In this document: in pieces, positions 52,581-62,672 of the stretch
How the letters are laid out: every line of letters starts with the position of its first letter
How positions within the stretch are numbered: the stretch's first letter is position 1
Assembly (NCBI RefSeq): GCF_001661345.1
Contig: NW_017962918.1
Span: 744,001 to 808,000 of the forward strand
DNA: 64,000 bases
Source: Ascoidea rubescens DSM 1968
Lineage: Eukaryota > Ascomycota > Saccharomycetes > Ascoideales > Ascoideaceae
Reading direction: 5' to 3'
Made by a program: the position numbers and the translations under genes
Notes under the pieces: generated by a model
Seen by the model: the letters and a program-made list of their open reading frames with translations, nothing else
What the model was told of the DNA's origin: nothing
Databases searched by the model: none

Positions 52581-54767
52581 TTAAATACCTAAATCCTTTT
52601 TAACGAGTGCAACACAAATTGGATGATAATTATTTTTAAATTTTTCAAAGGTTTCAATTGCTAATTGTTCATCACATTCTTTTAATAAAATATATCCTGG
52701 TCTAACGAATTTCATCCTACCAACGGTTCCTAACCAATCTGCAAAAGTCTGATAATCTTCTTTGATTCTACCTGTTAATAACAATCTATACCATCTAAAT
52801 ATAACTTCTGCATTACCTGATTTTTCATAGTTACTATAAATTTTTTTCATTGCTTTCAATGCTATTTGCCCATTTAAAGTATTCGACCATTGAAATTTAT
52901 CAATTTTTTCATTAAATCCAGTTAAAGTATCCAAAAAGACAACATTTTGATTTGACGAAAATTCTTCAACATCATTAATATTAAATTTTTTATAAAAATC
53001 ATCAAATTTTAAAATTTTGTTGGTTTTGTTATTATCTAAAATAAATTTAATCCATTTGTCTGATAAATCGTAACATTTGTTGACTAACGATGTATCAAAT
53101 TTGGGTTTTGGAGGTAAACCTTCTTTATATAACCAAGTTTCCCAGTCAATTGAATTTAACAAGTCATGATATTTCTTTGTGTTGAAAAATTCATATAATG
53201 TATCAATAAATTGGTAGGTGTCTAATGATTTTTCATTAAACTTATTAAAATAATATTTGATAAATGGATCAAAATTTTCAACACCACCTAGTAAGTTTTC
53301 TAAATAAAATAACAAATTAAAACCCTTTTCATAAGGAACAGTACTAAAAGCATCATCTGGATCTTTATTGTTTTTCAAATTTTGAATTAATTTTGAAAAA
53401 TGCAATTGGTTTTTGTTTTCCATTGCTTTGATTGAGGTTTCCAAATCACTCCAGCCAATAATAGCACTAAAATGTCTGGAGGCCTCACCATGAATTGCAC
53501 CAATAATTCTTCTTTCGAGATAAACAGTCCAACCTTCATTTAACCAAAAATGTTCCCAAGAGCAGTTTGTTACTAAATTACCTGAATATGAATGAGCCAA
53601 TTCATGAGCAATGACATCGATATTTTCACCATCACCAGAAATAATGGTTGAATTGGCTAATGTTAATTGAGGGTTTTCCATTCCTCCATATGGAAATGCA
53701 ATTGGACAAATCACAAAATCGTAATTCGTCCATTTATAGTCAAAGACGATTTGTTCAATCGTTCTGATAAAATTTTCCATAATGTTATCTTTGAATTCGT
53801 TAGCGCATTCATCGATTTTAATTGGCTCAGAGTATATGGTTGATCTTTCGCCAATTTTTTTGCCAACAACGTTACCACTAACAATGGCGAAAAGATAGGC
53901 AGGAATTGGAATTGGCTGATAGAAATAATAAGTGTTTTCTGTTTTCTCTGTTTCATGAATTGTATTATCAACCAATGCTGAGGTTAAAGTTGGTAATGGA
54001 GAGGTGACTTTGATCTTGTATGGGGTTTTGATTGAAGGAGTATCAAAACAAGGGAAAATTGATCTTGAATGAATAGCTTCAGATTGAGAGAACAAGTAGG
54101 GGTAGTCTTTGCCATCGGTGTTCTTTGAATCTAAAAATTGTAAAGCAGTGCAGTCCTTGGTGGTTTCAAAAGAGATCTTTAAAGTGATTTCGTTATCTTC
54201 AATGAAATTTGCTTTATCAATGTTATTTATAATTAATGGAGAGCCTAATGGTTCAGATCTCTGCTTAAGAAAATAATCGTTGGAACCTAAATCCTGGTTG
54301 TTAATTGAAACACCATTGATTTTCAAAAAAGAAGTGTCAAGAATAATTTGATTGGCAGCACTTGTGTTTGAAGATAATATATAGGTTACATCACCTTTAA
54401 CGATTTTTTGGTCAAATAAGATTGCTATATCCAAACTAGTTTCAAATACATTAAAATTCAAGTAATTTGAATTAGTTGAAGGGTCAAACTCTGGAGAAGA
54501 AGTTGGACGATGGTTTTCAATGACTTCAGGCAATCTGAACGATTTTGGAGCATTTAAAGTAGACATCATTTGTCTTTTTATTAAATTGTACTGGTTGAAT
54601 GAGGAAATTGATTTATGAAGCGAGGGTTTAAAATTGGTTGAGTTGAGTAGAAAGGATTTTGAAGAGTATTTGTTGAGATTTCCAAATCGAAGAATAGATG
54701 AACGAAATCTCTTTGAAAATAGTTTTGAGTTATTCAATAAATTCAACCCAAAAAGAGATGTTTTCAT
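52581..54767 (-). CDS. LAP2: Leukotriene A4 hydrolase-type aminopeptidase Lap2
   Basis: 728 residues of the M1 zinc aminopeptidase family with epoxide-hydrolase ability. The zinc motif is HELAH (His388, Glu389, His392) followed 18 residues later by Glu411. The exopeptidase motif YGGMEN is upstream. GWSDLETSI, TVPYEKGFNLLFYLE and the end GTVGRMKFVRPGY...YHPICVALVKKDLGI all match S. cerevisiae Lap2 (671 residues). The first 66 residues are basic, Ser/Asn-rich and acid-free. They look like a mitochondrial leader; a second start at Met67/Met68 would give the cytosolic form. The 3' side adjoins the GST gene across 269 AT-rich bases with no gene. Confidence 0.95.
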   Translation of the reverse strand: MKTSLFGLNLLNNSKLFSKRFRSSILRFGNLNKYSSKSFLLNSTNFKPSLHKSISSFNQYNLIKRQMMSTLNAPKSFRLPEVIENHRPTSSPEFDPSTNSNYLNFNVFETSLDIAILFDQKIVKGDVTYILSSNTSAANQIILDTSFLKINGVSINNQDLGSNDYFLKQRSEPLGSPLIINNIDKANFIEDNEITLKISFETTKDCTALQFLDSKNTDGKDYPYLFSQSEAIHSRSIFPCFDTPSIKTPYKIKVTSPLPTLTSALVDNTIHETEKTENTYYFYQPIPIPAYLFAIVSGNVVGKKIGERSTIYSEPIKIDECANEFKDNIMENFIRTIEQIVFDYKWTNYDFVICPIAFPYGGMENPQLTLANSTIISGDGENIDVIAHELAHSYSGNLVTNCSWEHFWLNEGWTVYLERRIIGAIHGEASRHFSAIIGWSDLETSIKAMENKNQLHFSKLIQNLKNNKDPDDAFSTVPYEKGFNLLFYLENLLGGVENFDPFIKYYFNKFNEKSLDTYQFIDTLYEFFNTKKYHDLLNSIDWETWLYKEGLPPKPKFDTSLVNKCYDLSDKWIKFILDNNKTNKILKFDDFYKKFNINDVEEFSSNQNVVFLDTLTGFNEKIDKFQWSNTLNGQIALKAMKKIYSNYEKSGNAEVIFRWYRLLLTGRIKEDYQTFADWLGTVGRMKFVRPGYILLKECDEQLAIETFEKFKNNYHPICVALVKKDLGI

Positions 54768-55405
54768 TGAAATCTAGTCAATTTCTGATAATCAAAGTGA
54801 ATCTAAAGACAAAACAAGCAACAGATTAAGTGCGATCCAAAATTAGCCTTTATATACCCGTCTTCAGGTTAGCATAAACACCAGCTTCTGACCTCCTGCC
54901 ATCCTGTCGCTTTGAAATGGCCATTGTCAGCAGAAAACACAGGTAGATCCAACAACAAAGCACTGGAAACACCAGAAGCACCAGAAGCAGCTCATCCAGC
55001 TAGAACACAAGAAGGTGGGCACCAACAAGTTTAGTCTGTTCAGGTGCCAACGGAAGCATCCCGACGGACACAACCAGCCGTACGGATACACAAAACTCGC
55101 GAACGGAACCAGCCCAACGGAGCCAAGCAACGGATGACTCAAACAGTTTGAACGGATGTCTTTGTCAGCACTGACCTAATCACAAAACAAACAGGGCAAT
55201 CCCGTATTGCTACATGTGACCCACAGCACTTCCGGTTTGGCGTAATTAGGGGCACGTTTAAACTTTGATTATATTTCAGATTTCCAGCTCTTTATGATGA
55301 AATGTCCAAAACAGTTGGTATCAACTGCATCATTGCTGTGTTTTTGGTTTCTAAATTGCCTATTGTTTGGTTTTATTATTCAATCTTGCACATAATCACT
55401 TTGTA
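54768..55405. other. Divergent intergenic region LAP2/ARP2
   Basis: Contains a GC-richer block at about 54890-55260 with repeated CAGAAGCACCAGAAGCA-like and CGGA motifs. No gene seen. Confidence 0.5.
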
Positions 55406-56837
55406 ATGTCTGAAATACCAATTGGTAAGTGTTTTACACCAGCAGTATTACTCTCATTGTGTCATCAGTGGATCATTTAGACAGTGATTTGGGATTTCCA
55501 GTACTAATTGAAAGAACAGAAAATGTCTTTTTTTTTTTGCAATATCGAGATGAGATTTAGATTGATAGTGAAAATCACAGCGAATATAAAAATGAAATAC
55601 TTCAATTAAAGATCGAAATTACTGACATTTTCTATTTTTTTTTTTGCTCTTTATCATAGTTCTCGATCAAGGTACTGGTTTCGTTAAAATTGGTTATTCC
55701 GGAACCAATTTTCCTGAACATACTTTTCCTTCAATTGTTGGAAGACCAATTCTTAGAGCCGAAGAATCAAACTCTTCTTTGGCTCTATTACAAGATTTAA
55801 AAGATATAAACTTAAAAGATATAATGTGTGGTTATGAAGCTCAAAAGATTCGTTCAATTTTACAAATCTCTTATCCAATGGAAAATGGTATCATAAAAAA
55901 TTGGGAAGATATGCAGCATCTTTGGGATTATTCCTTTTATGAAAAGATGCAAATTGATCCACATGGTAAAAAAGTCCTCTTAACTGAACCTCCTATGAAT
56001 CCTTTAAGAAATAGAGAAAGAATGTGTGAAATAATGTTGGAAAATTATCAATTTTCTGGGGTCTACGTGGCAATCCAAGCTGTATTAGCCTTATATGCTC
56101 AAGGTCTATCCTCTGGTGTTGTAGTAGACTCTGGTGATGGTGTAACTCATATTGTCCCTGTTTATGATTCTGTAGTCTTAACTCATCAAACAAAAAGAAT
56201 AGACATAGCAGGTAGAGATGTAACTAAAAACTTGATAAATCTATTACTAAGAAGAGGTTATGCATTCAACAGAACAGCTGATTTTGAAACCATTAGACAA
56301 ATAAAAGAAAAATTATGTTATATTTCTTATGATCTAGATTTTGATACTAAACTAGCTCAAGATACAACGGTTTTAGTTGAAAACTATGAGTTACCTGATG
56401 GCAGAGTAATCAAAATTGGTTCTGAAAGATTTGAGGCTCCGGAATGTCTCTTCCAACCAAATTTAATTGGTGTTGAACAACAAGGTATTGGTGAAGCTCT
56501 ATTCAACACTATACAATCCTGTGACGTTGATATTAGAAGCACTTTATATAAATCTATTGTTCTCTCTGGTGGTTCAAGTATGTACCCTGGATTGCCTTCA
56601 AGAATAGAAAAAGAATTGAAACAATTATGGTTCACTAGAGTATTGAATGGAAATGCTGAAAGATTATCCAAATTTAAACTAAGGATCGAAGATCCTCCAA
56701 GAAGAAAACATATGGTCTTTATTGGTGGTGCTGTTTTAGCTCAAATTATGCAAGACAAAGAACATATGTGGTTAACAAAACAAGAATGGGAAGAGCAAGG
56801 CCCAAGGATTTTACAAACCAAATTTGGTCCTAGATAG
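55406..56837 (+). CDS. ARP2: Actin-related protein Arp2 (one intron)
   Basis: Exons 55406-55424 and 55660-56837 encode 398 residues (391 in S. cerevisiae). The tiny first exon gives MSEIPI. Splicing completes the nucleotide-binding start [15 protein letters not shown], which otherwise would lack its ATG. The intron has donor GTAAGT, a TACTGAC-like branch site at about 55620-55626 and acceptor ATAG. Arp2 with Arp3 nucleates branched actin filaments for endocytic patches. Family stretches visible include [37 protein letters not shown] and [16 protein letters not shown]. Identity is near certain. Confidence 0.96.
55425..55659 (+). other. ARP2 intron
   Basis: 235 bases, GTAAGT donor, TACTGAC-like branch about 33 bases from the acceptor, T-rich tract, ATAG acceptor. 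Joins G/TT to form the Val of VLDQGTG. Confidence 0.93.
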
Positions 56838-57433
56838 TTATAGTTATAGTTATTAATCATAGCTATTGCTATGATTAAGTTCATATTTTTATGTATACAT
56901 ATATATATGTATATTTAGAATCACCAAAATATTATGTTGCTAAAGCCCTTTTTTTTTATCAAGTTACTTGAATATGTAAATTAATACATACATATATATA
57001 TGTTTATGTTTTATTTTTGAAAAATTGAAATGTAGTTGCTGAAAAACAAAATTAAAAAATGTTTTCAAAAAAAAGAGTGTGGTAAATGGTTTATGCTATT
57101 TATTTTTGCTGAGAAATAAAATGTCTGCAAAAAAAACTATCGTAATAATAAATATAGTAGAAATTTTAAGAAAGAAAAACTGTTTTGATAGAAATGAAAA
57201 ATTAACCAAAAACAAGAACAAAAATAATAATCAAAAACAAAGAGAAATAAACAATGGAAAATAGGAAAAAGATAAAAAAAATAACCAATAATAAGCATCA
57301 AGAAATAAAAACTTTATAATTTACAATACCATACCAGTATAATGAGTTAATGAAAAGTGATAAACAAAAATATGAATAAACACAAAAATAGTATGAATTA
57401 AAAAAAGATTGACATGAATATTTCCTTTTATTT
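56838..57433. other. Convergent intergenic region ARP2/MPS1
   Basis: AT-rich 3' flanks with repeated TATAGTTATAG and TACATATATATATG sequences just after ARP2. No gene seen. Confidence 0.5.
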
Positions 57434-59884
57434 TTAAAAATTAAATTCTGGGATTTTTCCCCAAACATCATCGGCCAACATATCTACGGTTTCTTTTTTA
57501 ATATTATTGTTTTTGGCTCCATAAACCAATGCACTGTTAAGTAAACCTTTAACAAACTCTTTATTTATAACAGTAGGTTTTATAAAAGGTCCATCTAATA
57601 ATTGAATAGCAGTCCAACGATCTTGAGGGTTTCTATGAAAGCAAGCTTTTATTGTTGCTATTGCAGTTCTAGGAACAGCAACATCACCAAGTCCCTTTTC
57701 AGGAAAGGATATTTTAACATCAGGATTAATGATAGCAAGCACTCTTTTGCTGCCAGTAAGATGAGCGTAAGGTGGTTTCCCATAAATCATTTGATAAATT
57801 ATGCAACCACAGGACCAGATATCTGAAGGCTTACCAACTTTCCAAGTTGAGCTATGAGTGGATGAAGAGACTTTATCATCAAGTAAGGCTTCAGGTGCCA
57901 TATAGTTTAAAGTGCCTATTTGGTTATCTCTGTAGATGTTTACGGTATAGTCAGGAACAGCATTAGCTATACCAAAATCTATAATTTTTAGTTTACCTTT
58001 GACAAATAAAAAATTTGCAGGTTTTAAATCCGAGTGAACGATTCCTGCCAGATGAACAGCTTCAACACATTTTAGGACTTCCTTTGAGTGAAATCTGACA
58101 AATTCAACATCTAAAGGATCATAGGACCTTTGAGATAAAACATTTGCTAAATCTATTTCACCACACTCCATTACAACGTATAAATTAGCTTTATCCAAAT
58201 AGTAGTCGATTAATTTTACAACTCTATTTTGATTTCTTAATTTTAATAACAAGTCGATTTCACCTTTAAAACCTTTAACGACAGTTTCATCGACTTGATC
58301 AAAGAATACTTTTTTTATAGCATAAATTTTTTTTGTTTGAGATTTGACTTTATAGACTACTGATGAACCTCCTTTACCGATTTTTCCAATAATTTCATAA
58401 GAGTTGTTATTGACTTCAATTGTATCTCTCAAAGAAGAGTTTAGTTGATTGTGGACTTGTTGTTGAAGATTTGAAATTGAAAATTGTGGTTGAGATTGAG
58501 GTTGAGGTTCTAGTTGGGGTTGAAGATGTACTTGTGGTTGGGGTTGAAGTTGAGGATCTGTTTGTGATTGAATTTGAGATTGAATTTGAGATTGAGATTG
58601 AGATTGAGATTGAGATTGAGATTTTGAAAGGGAAATTTTAATTGGATTTAGAATTGAGCTTGAAGATTTTAGATTAGATCGTAAAGAAGATTTTAAATTG
58701 GATCTTAAAGGAGTTTTTAAGTGTGAAATCGGACCTCTTTCTTTTAGTTTTTGATTTGAAAAAGTTTTGAAGTTGACAGATTTTATTTGATTTAAAGGAG
58801 GAGTTTGTGATAGTTTTGCCAGTAAAATGTTAGTGCTAATTTTAGCGTTGATGTTTTTATTATTTTTAATAATATTGATGTTAAGATTTTTATTGATATT
58901 ATTGGTATTTTTATTAATATTAATATTATTATTAATATTAATATTATTATTATTGATATTGTTATCGATTGAATTATCAAATTGGTTATTATCATTATAG
59001 ATGATATGAGGTTTAATGTTGTTTATTGGGGTCATTAGTATATCGTTATCTTGAGATTTATCATAATTCTGTATTTTATTATTGATAGTTTTATTGTTGT
59101 TACTGTTGTTGTTGTTGTTGTTGTTGTTGTTGTATAATATATTTTCATCTTTAAAATTTGAATAAATATTTGAATTAAAATTTGAAGTAAAGCTTGATTT
59201 AAATTGAGAGTTTGGTAATACATTTGTATTGGAGATTGGATTTGAATTTGGAGTATAAAAATTTTCGTTATAACTACTATTTGGTTGATTGAAAGATTTG
59301 TTTAGGTTATTGTTAAAGTCATTATTTTTGAGGATGTTTTTACTTGAGCTCTGCAGAGAATTTATAATGGCATTATTATTAATGTTATTGATATTATTAT
59401 TACTATTGATATTATTATTACTATTGCTATTATTATTACTATTGCTATTATTATTGTTGTTGTTGTTATTGTTGTTATGATTGTTGTTATTATTATGATT
59501 GTAGTTGGAATTTGTTATAGTTGTTGATTTTGTTATATTTGTGTGATTATTTATTAGATACTCATTATCCATTATATCGTTATTCATGTTTGAGTTCGAG
59601 TTTGAATTCGAGTAGAAAGTTGATTTGTTATTATTAATTAGATCGTAGTTATCTTTAATAACCTGTGTATTTTTTGAGACTATGGTGTTGTTAATATTCA
59701 TATCGTTGGTGATACCATTGATGTTATTTGTTATGATATTGTTTGTGTCATTGTATATGTCGTGGTTGTAAAGGATATTGGGCTGGTCTAAATTGCTGCT
59801 GATGGCAGCTAGCCCATATTCACTGATCTTTTTCTTTAAAGGTTCTGAATCATCAGATTCATTTAAATAATCGAACAATTCCAT
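57434..59884 (-). CDS. MPS1: Dual-specificity spindle checkpoint kinase Mps1
   Basis: 816 residues. About 430 N-terminal residues are largely Asn runs, followed by a SQ/PQ repeat (about residues 420-470). The kinase domain starts near 490 with IGKGGSSVVYKV, and has AIKKV, HSDLKPANF (about 616-624), IDFGIANAV and GTLNYMAPEAL. HSD in place of HRD and the sequence after it are hallmarks of Mps1/TTK. Mps1 phosphorylates Spc105/KNL1 for the spindle checkpoint and acts in spindle-pole duplication. The residue just after VH in VHxAGIVHSDLKP is encoded by CTG (58049-58051). That position is usually polar in this family, which bears on the genetic code. It is divergent from GPD across 1 kb. Confidence 0.93.
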   Translation of the reverse strand: MELFDYLNESDDSEPLKKKISEYGLAAISSNLDQPNILYNHDIYNDTNNIITNNINGITNDMNINNTIVSKNTQVIKDNYDLINNNKSTFYSNSNSNSNMNNDIMDNEYLINNHTNITKSTTITNSNYNHNNNNNHNNNNNNNNNNSNSNNNSNSNNNINSNNNINNINNNAIINSLQSSSKNILKNNDFNNNLNKSFNQPNSSYNENFYTPNSNPISNTNVLPNSQFKSSFTSNFNSNIYSNFKDENILYNNNNNNNNNSNNNKTINNKIQNYDKSQDNDILMTPINNIKPHIIYNDNNQFDNSIDNNINNNNININNNININKNTNNINKNLNINIIKNNKNINAKISTNILLAKLSQTPPLNQIKSVNFKTFSNQKLKERGPISHLKTPLRSNLKSSLRSNLKSSSSILNPIKISLSKSQSQSQSQSQSQIQSQIQSQTDPQLQPQPQVHLQPQLEPQPQSQPQFSISNLQQQVHNQLNSSLRDTIEVNNNSYEIIGKIGKGGSSVVYKVKSQTKKIYAIKKVFFDQVDETVVKGFKGEIDLLLKLRNQNRVVKLIDYYLDKANLYVVMECGEIDLANVLSQRSYDPLDVEFVRFHSKEVLKCVEAVHLAGIVHSDLKPANFLFVKGKLKIIDFGIANAVPDYTVNIYRDNQIGTLNYMAPEALLDDKVSSSTHSSTWKVGKPSDIWSCGCIIYQMIYGKPPYAHLTGSKRVLAIINPDVKISFPEKGLGDVAVPRTAIATIKACFHRNPQDRWTAIQLLDGPFIKPTVINKEFVKGLLNSALVYGAKNNNIKKETVDMLADDVWGKIPEFNF

Positions 59885-60177
59885 AGTCTATACAGAGAAA
59901 GATGAGAGTAAGAAATTCATATCAACATGGGTGGACAATTTGAGGTGTTGGATTCGATGAGTAGCACCGGCAGACAAGCAGCTAATGGTTGTTGAGATTG
60001 AGATTAAGATTGAGATTAATACAGAAACTAAAATCAAGATTAAGGTCGAGATTAAGATCGAAATTATGACTGTTGATAGATGATTATAATTGTGATTGCA
60101 ATTTGAGTAATTGTTTATTGTTGGTTGAAATCAAAAGCTTATTTTTCTTTTTGTCTTTCCACAAATCTCGCTATCAG

Positions 60178-60183
60178 CACGTG
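60178..60183. promoter_or_regulatory. CACGTG E-box
   Basis: Palindromic bHLH site (Cbf1/Tye7/Pho4 type in yeasts) between MPS1 and GPD; a second copy is at 60375-60380. Confidence 0.4.
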
Positions 60184-60273
60184 TCAAAGATTTCGCGGAG
60201 ATAATTGTGCGCGGAGAAAGCTCGGGATTCCAAACTATAAGTGCACACCTTCTCTGCACAAAAACACACAAAG

Positions 60274-60279
60274 ACGCGT
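60274..60279. promoter_or_regulatory. ACGCGT (MCB-like) site
   Basis: One consensus MBF core in the MPS1/GPD divergent promoter. A single 6-base match is only suggestive of G1/S control of MPS1. Confidence 0.3.
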
Positions 60280-60920
60280 GCAATTTGCGATCGGTCTTTT
60301 GAGTCATAACCGGATGCGGCAAGAAGAAACACGTCTTTCCGTGAAATGTTTTATCTCAATAGAGTTAAAATATTCACGTGCAAAAGACAGATTTTGCAAT
60401 GCACATGCACATTTACGCACAGCTCAATAAGAGTTCACCTGTTAATGCGTGGCTGGTGCGTCACGCTTCCGATGCGCGATTTGATTGGTGGGCTGTGCGT
60501 GACTAATTTCGTTCTTATCAGCCCGCTCGAAGCGTCCGAAGATCTCGAACACCGACTGCGTACTCGGACCGTTAGCACAGACGATTGCTATATGATGATC
60601 GCTATGAGTAATGGTATCACCAAACACAATTGGCTGCTGTCAAAAGAAAAGTGTGTAATCAGAATGCAATCTGCGTGCTCAGCGGGTATTGAAGAGACAG
60701 TCTCCAGCCGTAGGCTTGGACCATCTTTTTCCGGCTGCGGCATCTGTTCGGAAAACCGGTGCGGAGTCTCGAAAAAGCCGTTTTCACAATCAAATTTTTT
60801 GTTTTGCTTCAAATTTTTCAATGACCTGCATCTTTTTGTCCTTTTGATGTTGAGAGCTATCTTTTTCTCTTTATTTAAACATTGTTGTTTCCTTTTCTCT
60901 TTTCTTTTTTTGTCCTTTGT

Positions 60921-62276
60921 ATGCTTTCCCTGAATTATAAGAGGAATATCACCAACTTTGTCTTTTCTTCAAGAAAAATTCATACTCTTCTTTGCAATAA
61001 CAATAGCAATATTCACAATTCTATTCTCAACACTGCCAATTCTGTCAACACTACCAATTGCATCAACACTAATCACTCTATCATCACAATAAAAATGTCC
61101 TTTCACAAAACAGCTGCTTCTCGTTTGCAACAAGTTGCTAGTCACTTATCGACCTCATCTCCATCATCTCCATCTTCCTCGTCTTCACCCTCAATTTCTC
61201 CTGATAAACCATTCAAAGTGACTGTCATTGGATCAGGTAACTGGGGCACAACAATTGCCAAAATCATTGCCGAAAACACTGCTTTAACTCCTAATCTTTT
61301 CCAAAGAAATGTTAACATGTGGGTCTATGAAGAAAAAATCAATGGCAAAAACTTGACTGAAATCATCAATACAAAACACGAAAACGTCAAATATTTACCT
61401 GATATCAAATTGCCCGAAAACTTAATTGCTCAGCCTGATATTGCAGTTGCTGTAAAAGACTCAGATCTAATTGTATTCAATATTCCCCACCAATTCTTGA
61501 AAAGAATCTGCTCAAACCTAAAGGGCCACATTAAACCAACTGCCAGAGCCATATCTTGTTTAAAAGGTTTAAACGTTAATCCAGATGGTTGTCAATTGCT
61601 ATCTGACTACATCACTGATCACTTGGGTATTCATTGTGGTGCTTTGAGTGGTGCTAATCTAGCTCCAGAAATAGCTAGACACAAATGGTCTGAGACAACT
61701 GTCGCATATAACTTGCCAAACGATTATAGAGGTCCCACGAAGGACATCAACCAATTGACCTTAAAAAAGCTATTCCACAGACCTTACTTCCATGTCAGGG
61801 TTATTGATGATATTGCTGGTGTTTCTCTAGCTGGTGCTTTGAAAAATATCGTTGCCTTAGCTGCAGGCTTTGTAGAAGGTTTGGGCTGGGGTGATAATGC
61901 AAAGGCTGCTATCATGAGAATTGGCTTGATGGAAACTGTCAATTTCGGTAAAACCTTTTTCCCCAATTGCAATGAAAAGACATTCACTGAAGAAAGCGCT
62001 GGTGTAGCTGATTTAATTACAACTTGTTCTGGTGGTAGAAATGTCAAAATTGGTAAATACATGGCTGAAACTGGTAAAAGTGCCTGGGACTCTGAAAAGG
62101 ATTTGTTAAATGGCCAATCTGCCCAAGGTATCATCACTGCAAAGGAAGTTCATGAGTTGTTGGAAAACAAAAATATGACTGCTGATTTTCCCTTGTTCGA
62201 AGCAACTTATCAAATTGTTTATGGCTCTGAATCTATGCAAAAACTACCTGAATTATTGGAGAGATGTGAACAATAA
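60921..62276 (+). CDS. GPD1: NAD-dependent glycerol-3-phosphate dehydrogenase, two possible starts
   Basis: From ATG 60921 the protein has 451 residues; from ATG 61095 it has 393 (Gpd1 of S. cerevisiae 391). The enzyme reduces DHAP to glycerol-3-phosphate for redox balance, osmolyte and lipid synthesis. The NAD motif GSGNWG is at 46-51 of the short form. SCLKG, SGANLAPE, GALKNIVALAAGF and TCSGGRN follow. The 58-residue long-form leader has no acidic residue and several Arg/Lys, like a matrix presequence (compare Gpd2). The short form begins MSFHKTAASRLQQVASHL, with a perfect PTS2 (RL-x5-HL) at residues 10-18, as in Gpd1. ATG1 has T at -3 (weak context); ATG2 has A at -3 (strong). Confidence 0.95.
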   Translation: MLSLNYKRNITNFVFSSRKIHTLLCNNNSNIHNSILNTANSVNTTNCINTNHSIITIKMSFHKTAASRLQQVASHLSTSSPSSPSSSSSPSISPDKPFKVTVIGSGNWGTTIAKIIAENTALTPNLFQRNVNMWVYEEKINGKNLTEIINTKHENVKYLPDIKLPENLIAQPDIAVAVKDSDLIVFNIPHQFLKRICSNLKGHIKPTARAISCLKGLNVNPDGCQLLSDYITDHLGIHCGALSGANLAPEIARHKWSETTVAYNLPNDYRGPTKDINQLTLKKLFHRPYFHVRVIDDIAGVSLAGALKNIVALAAGFVEGLGWGDNAKAAIMRIGLMETVNFGKTFFPNCNEKTFTEESAGVADLITTCSGGRNVKIGKYMAETGKSAWDSEKDLLNGQSAQGIITAKEVHELLENKNMTADFPLFEATYQIVYGSESMQKLPELLERCEQ

Positions 62277-62672
62277 TTACAATCAAACTCAACCAAATCA
62301 AATCAAATCAAATCAAATCAAATCAAATCAAATCAAATCAAATCAAAAAAATAATCAATTCCTGTAATTTCATGTAATTTGCTATTTATTATTTGCCATA
62401 GATTTTTATATTCAATATTCCCCTGTTCCTCCATTTATCTATTTTTCTATTTCTCTTTCTCACTAATTCACTTTATTCTATATATATATTTAATTTATAC
62501 TCGCTTTTAGATAGCTAATCTCTACTCACCTTAAATCCGCTTCATATAAAATCTTATTTCCTTCTCCATTTCTTTTCTCATCTCTAATTTAATCGAATAT
62601 AGTACAGCATAATATATAATACCATACAATAGCTAGCCATTGTCCCCCATCTCCTCTTTAAAACAACTAGAA
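62277..62672. other. GPD-AIM25 intergenic region
   Basis: Starts with an (AAATC)n array just after the GPD stop, then AT-rich promoter DNA of AIM25. No gene seen. Confidence 0.5.
62295..62345. repeat. (AAATC)n microsatellite
   Basis: About ten tandem AAATC pentamers in the GPD 3' UTR region. Confidence 0.92.

Larger units (their letters stand above)
59885..60920. other. Divergent promoter region MPS1/GPD
   Basis: A GAGATT repeat lies next to MPS1 (about 59990-60065). A GC-rich island follows (60150-60780) with two CACGTG E-boxes, an ACGCGT and several GCGC/CGCG motifs, then a T-rich stretch before GPD. No gene seen in the overlapping frames. Confidence 0.55.
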
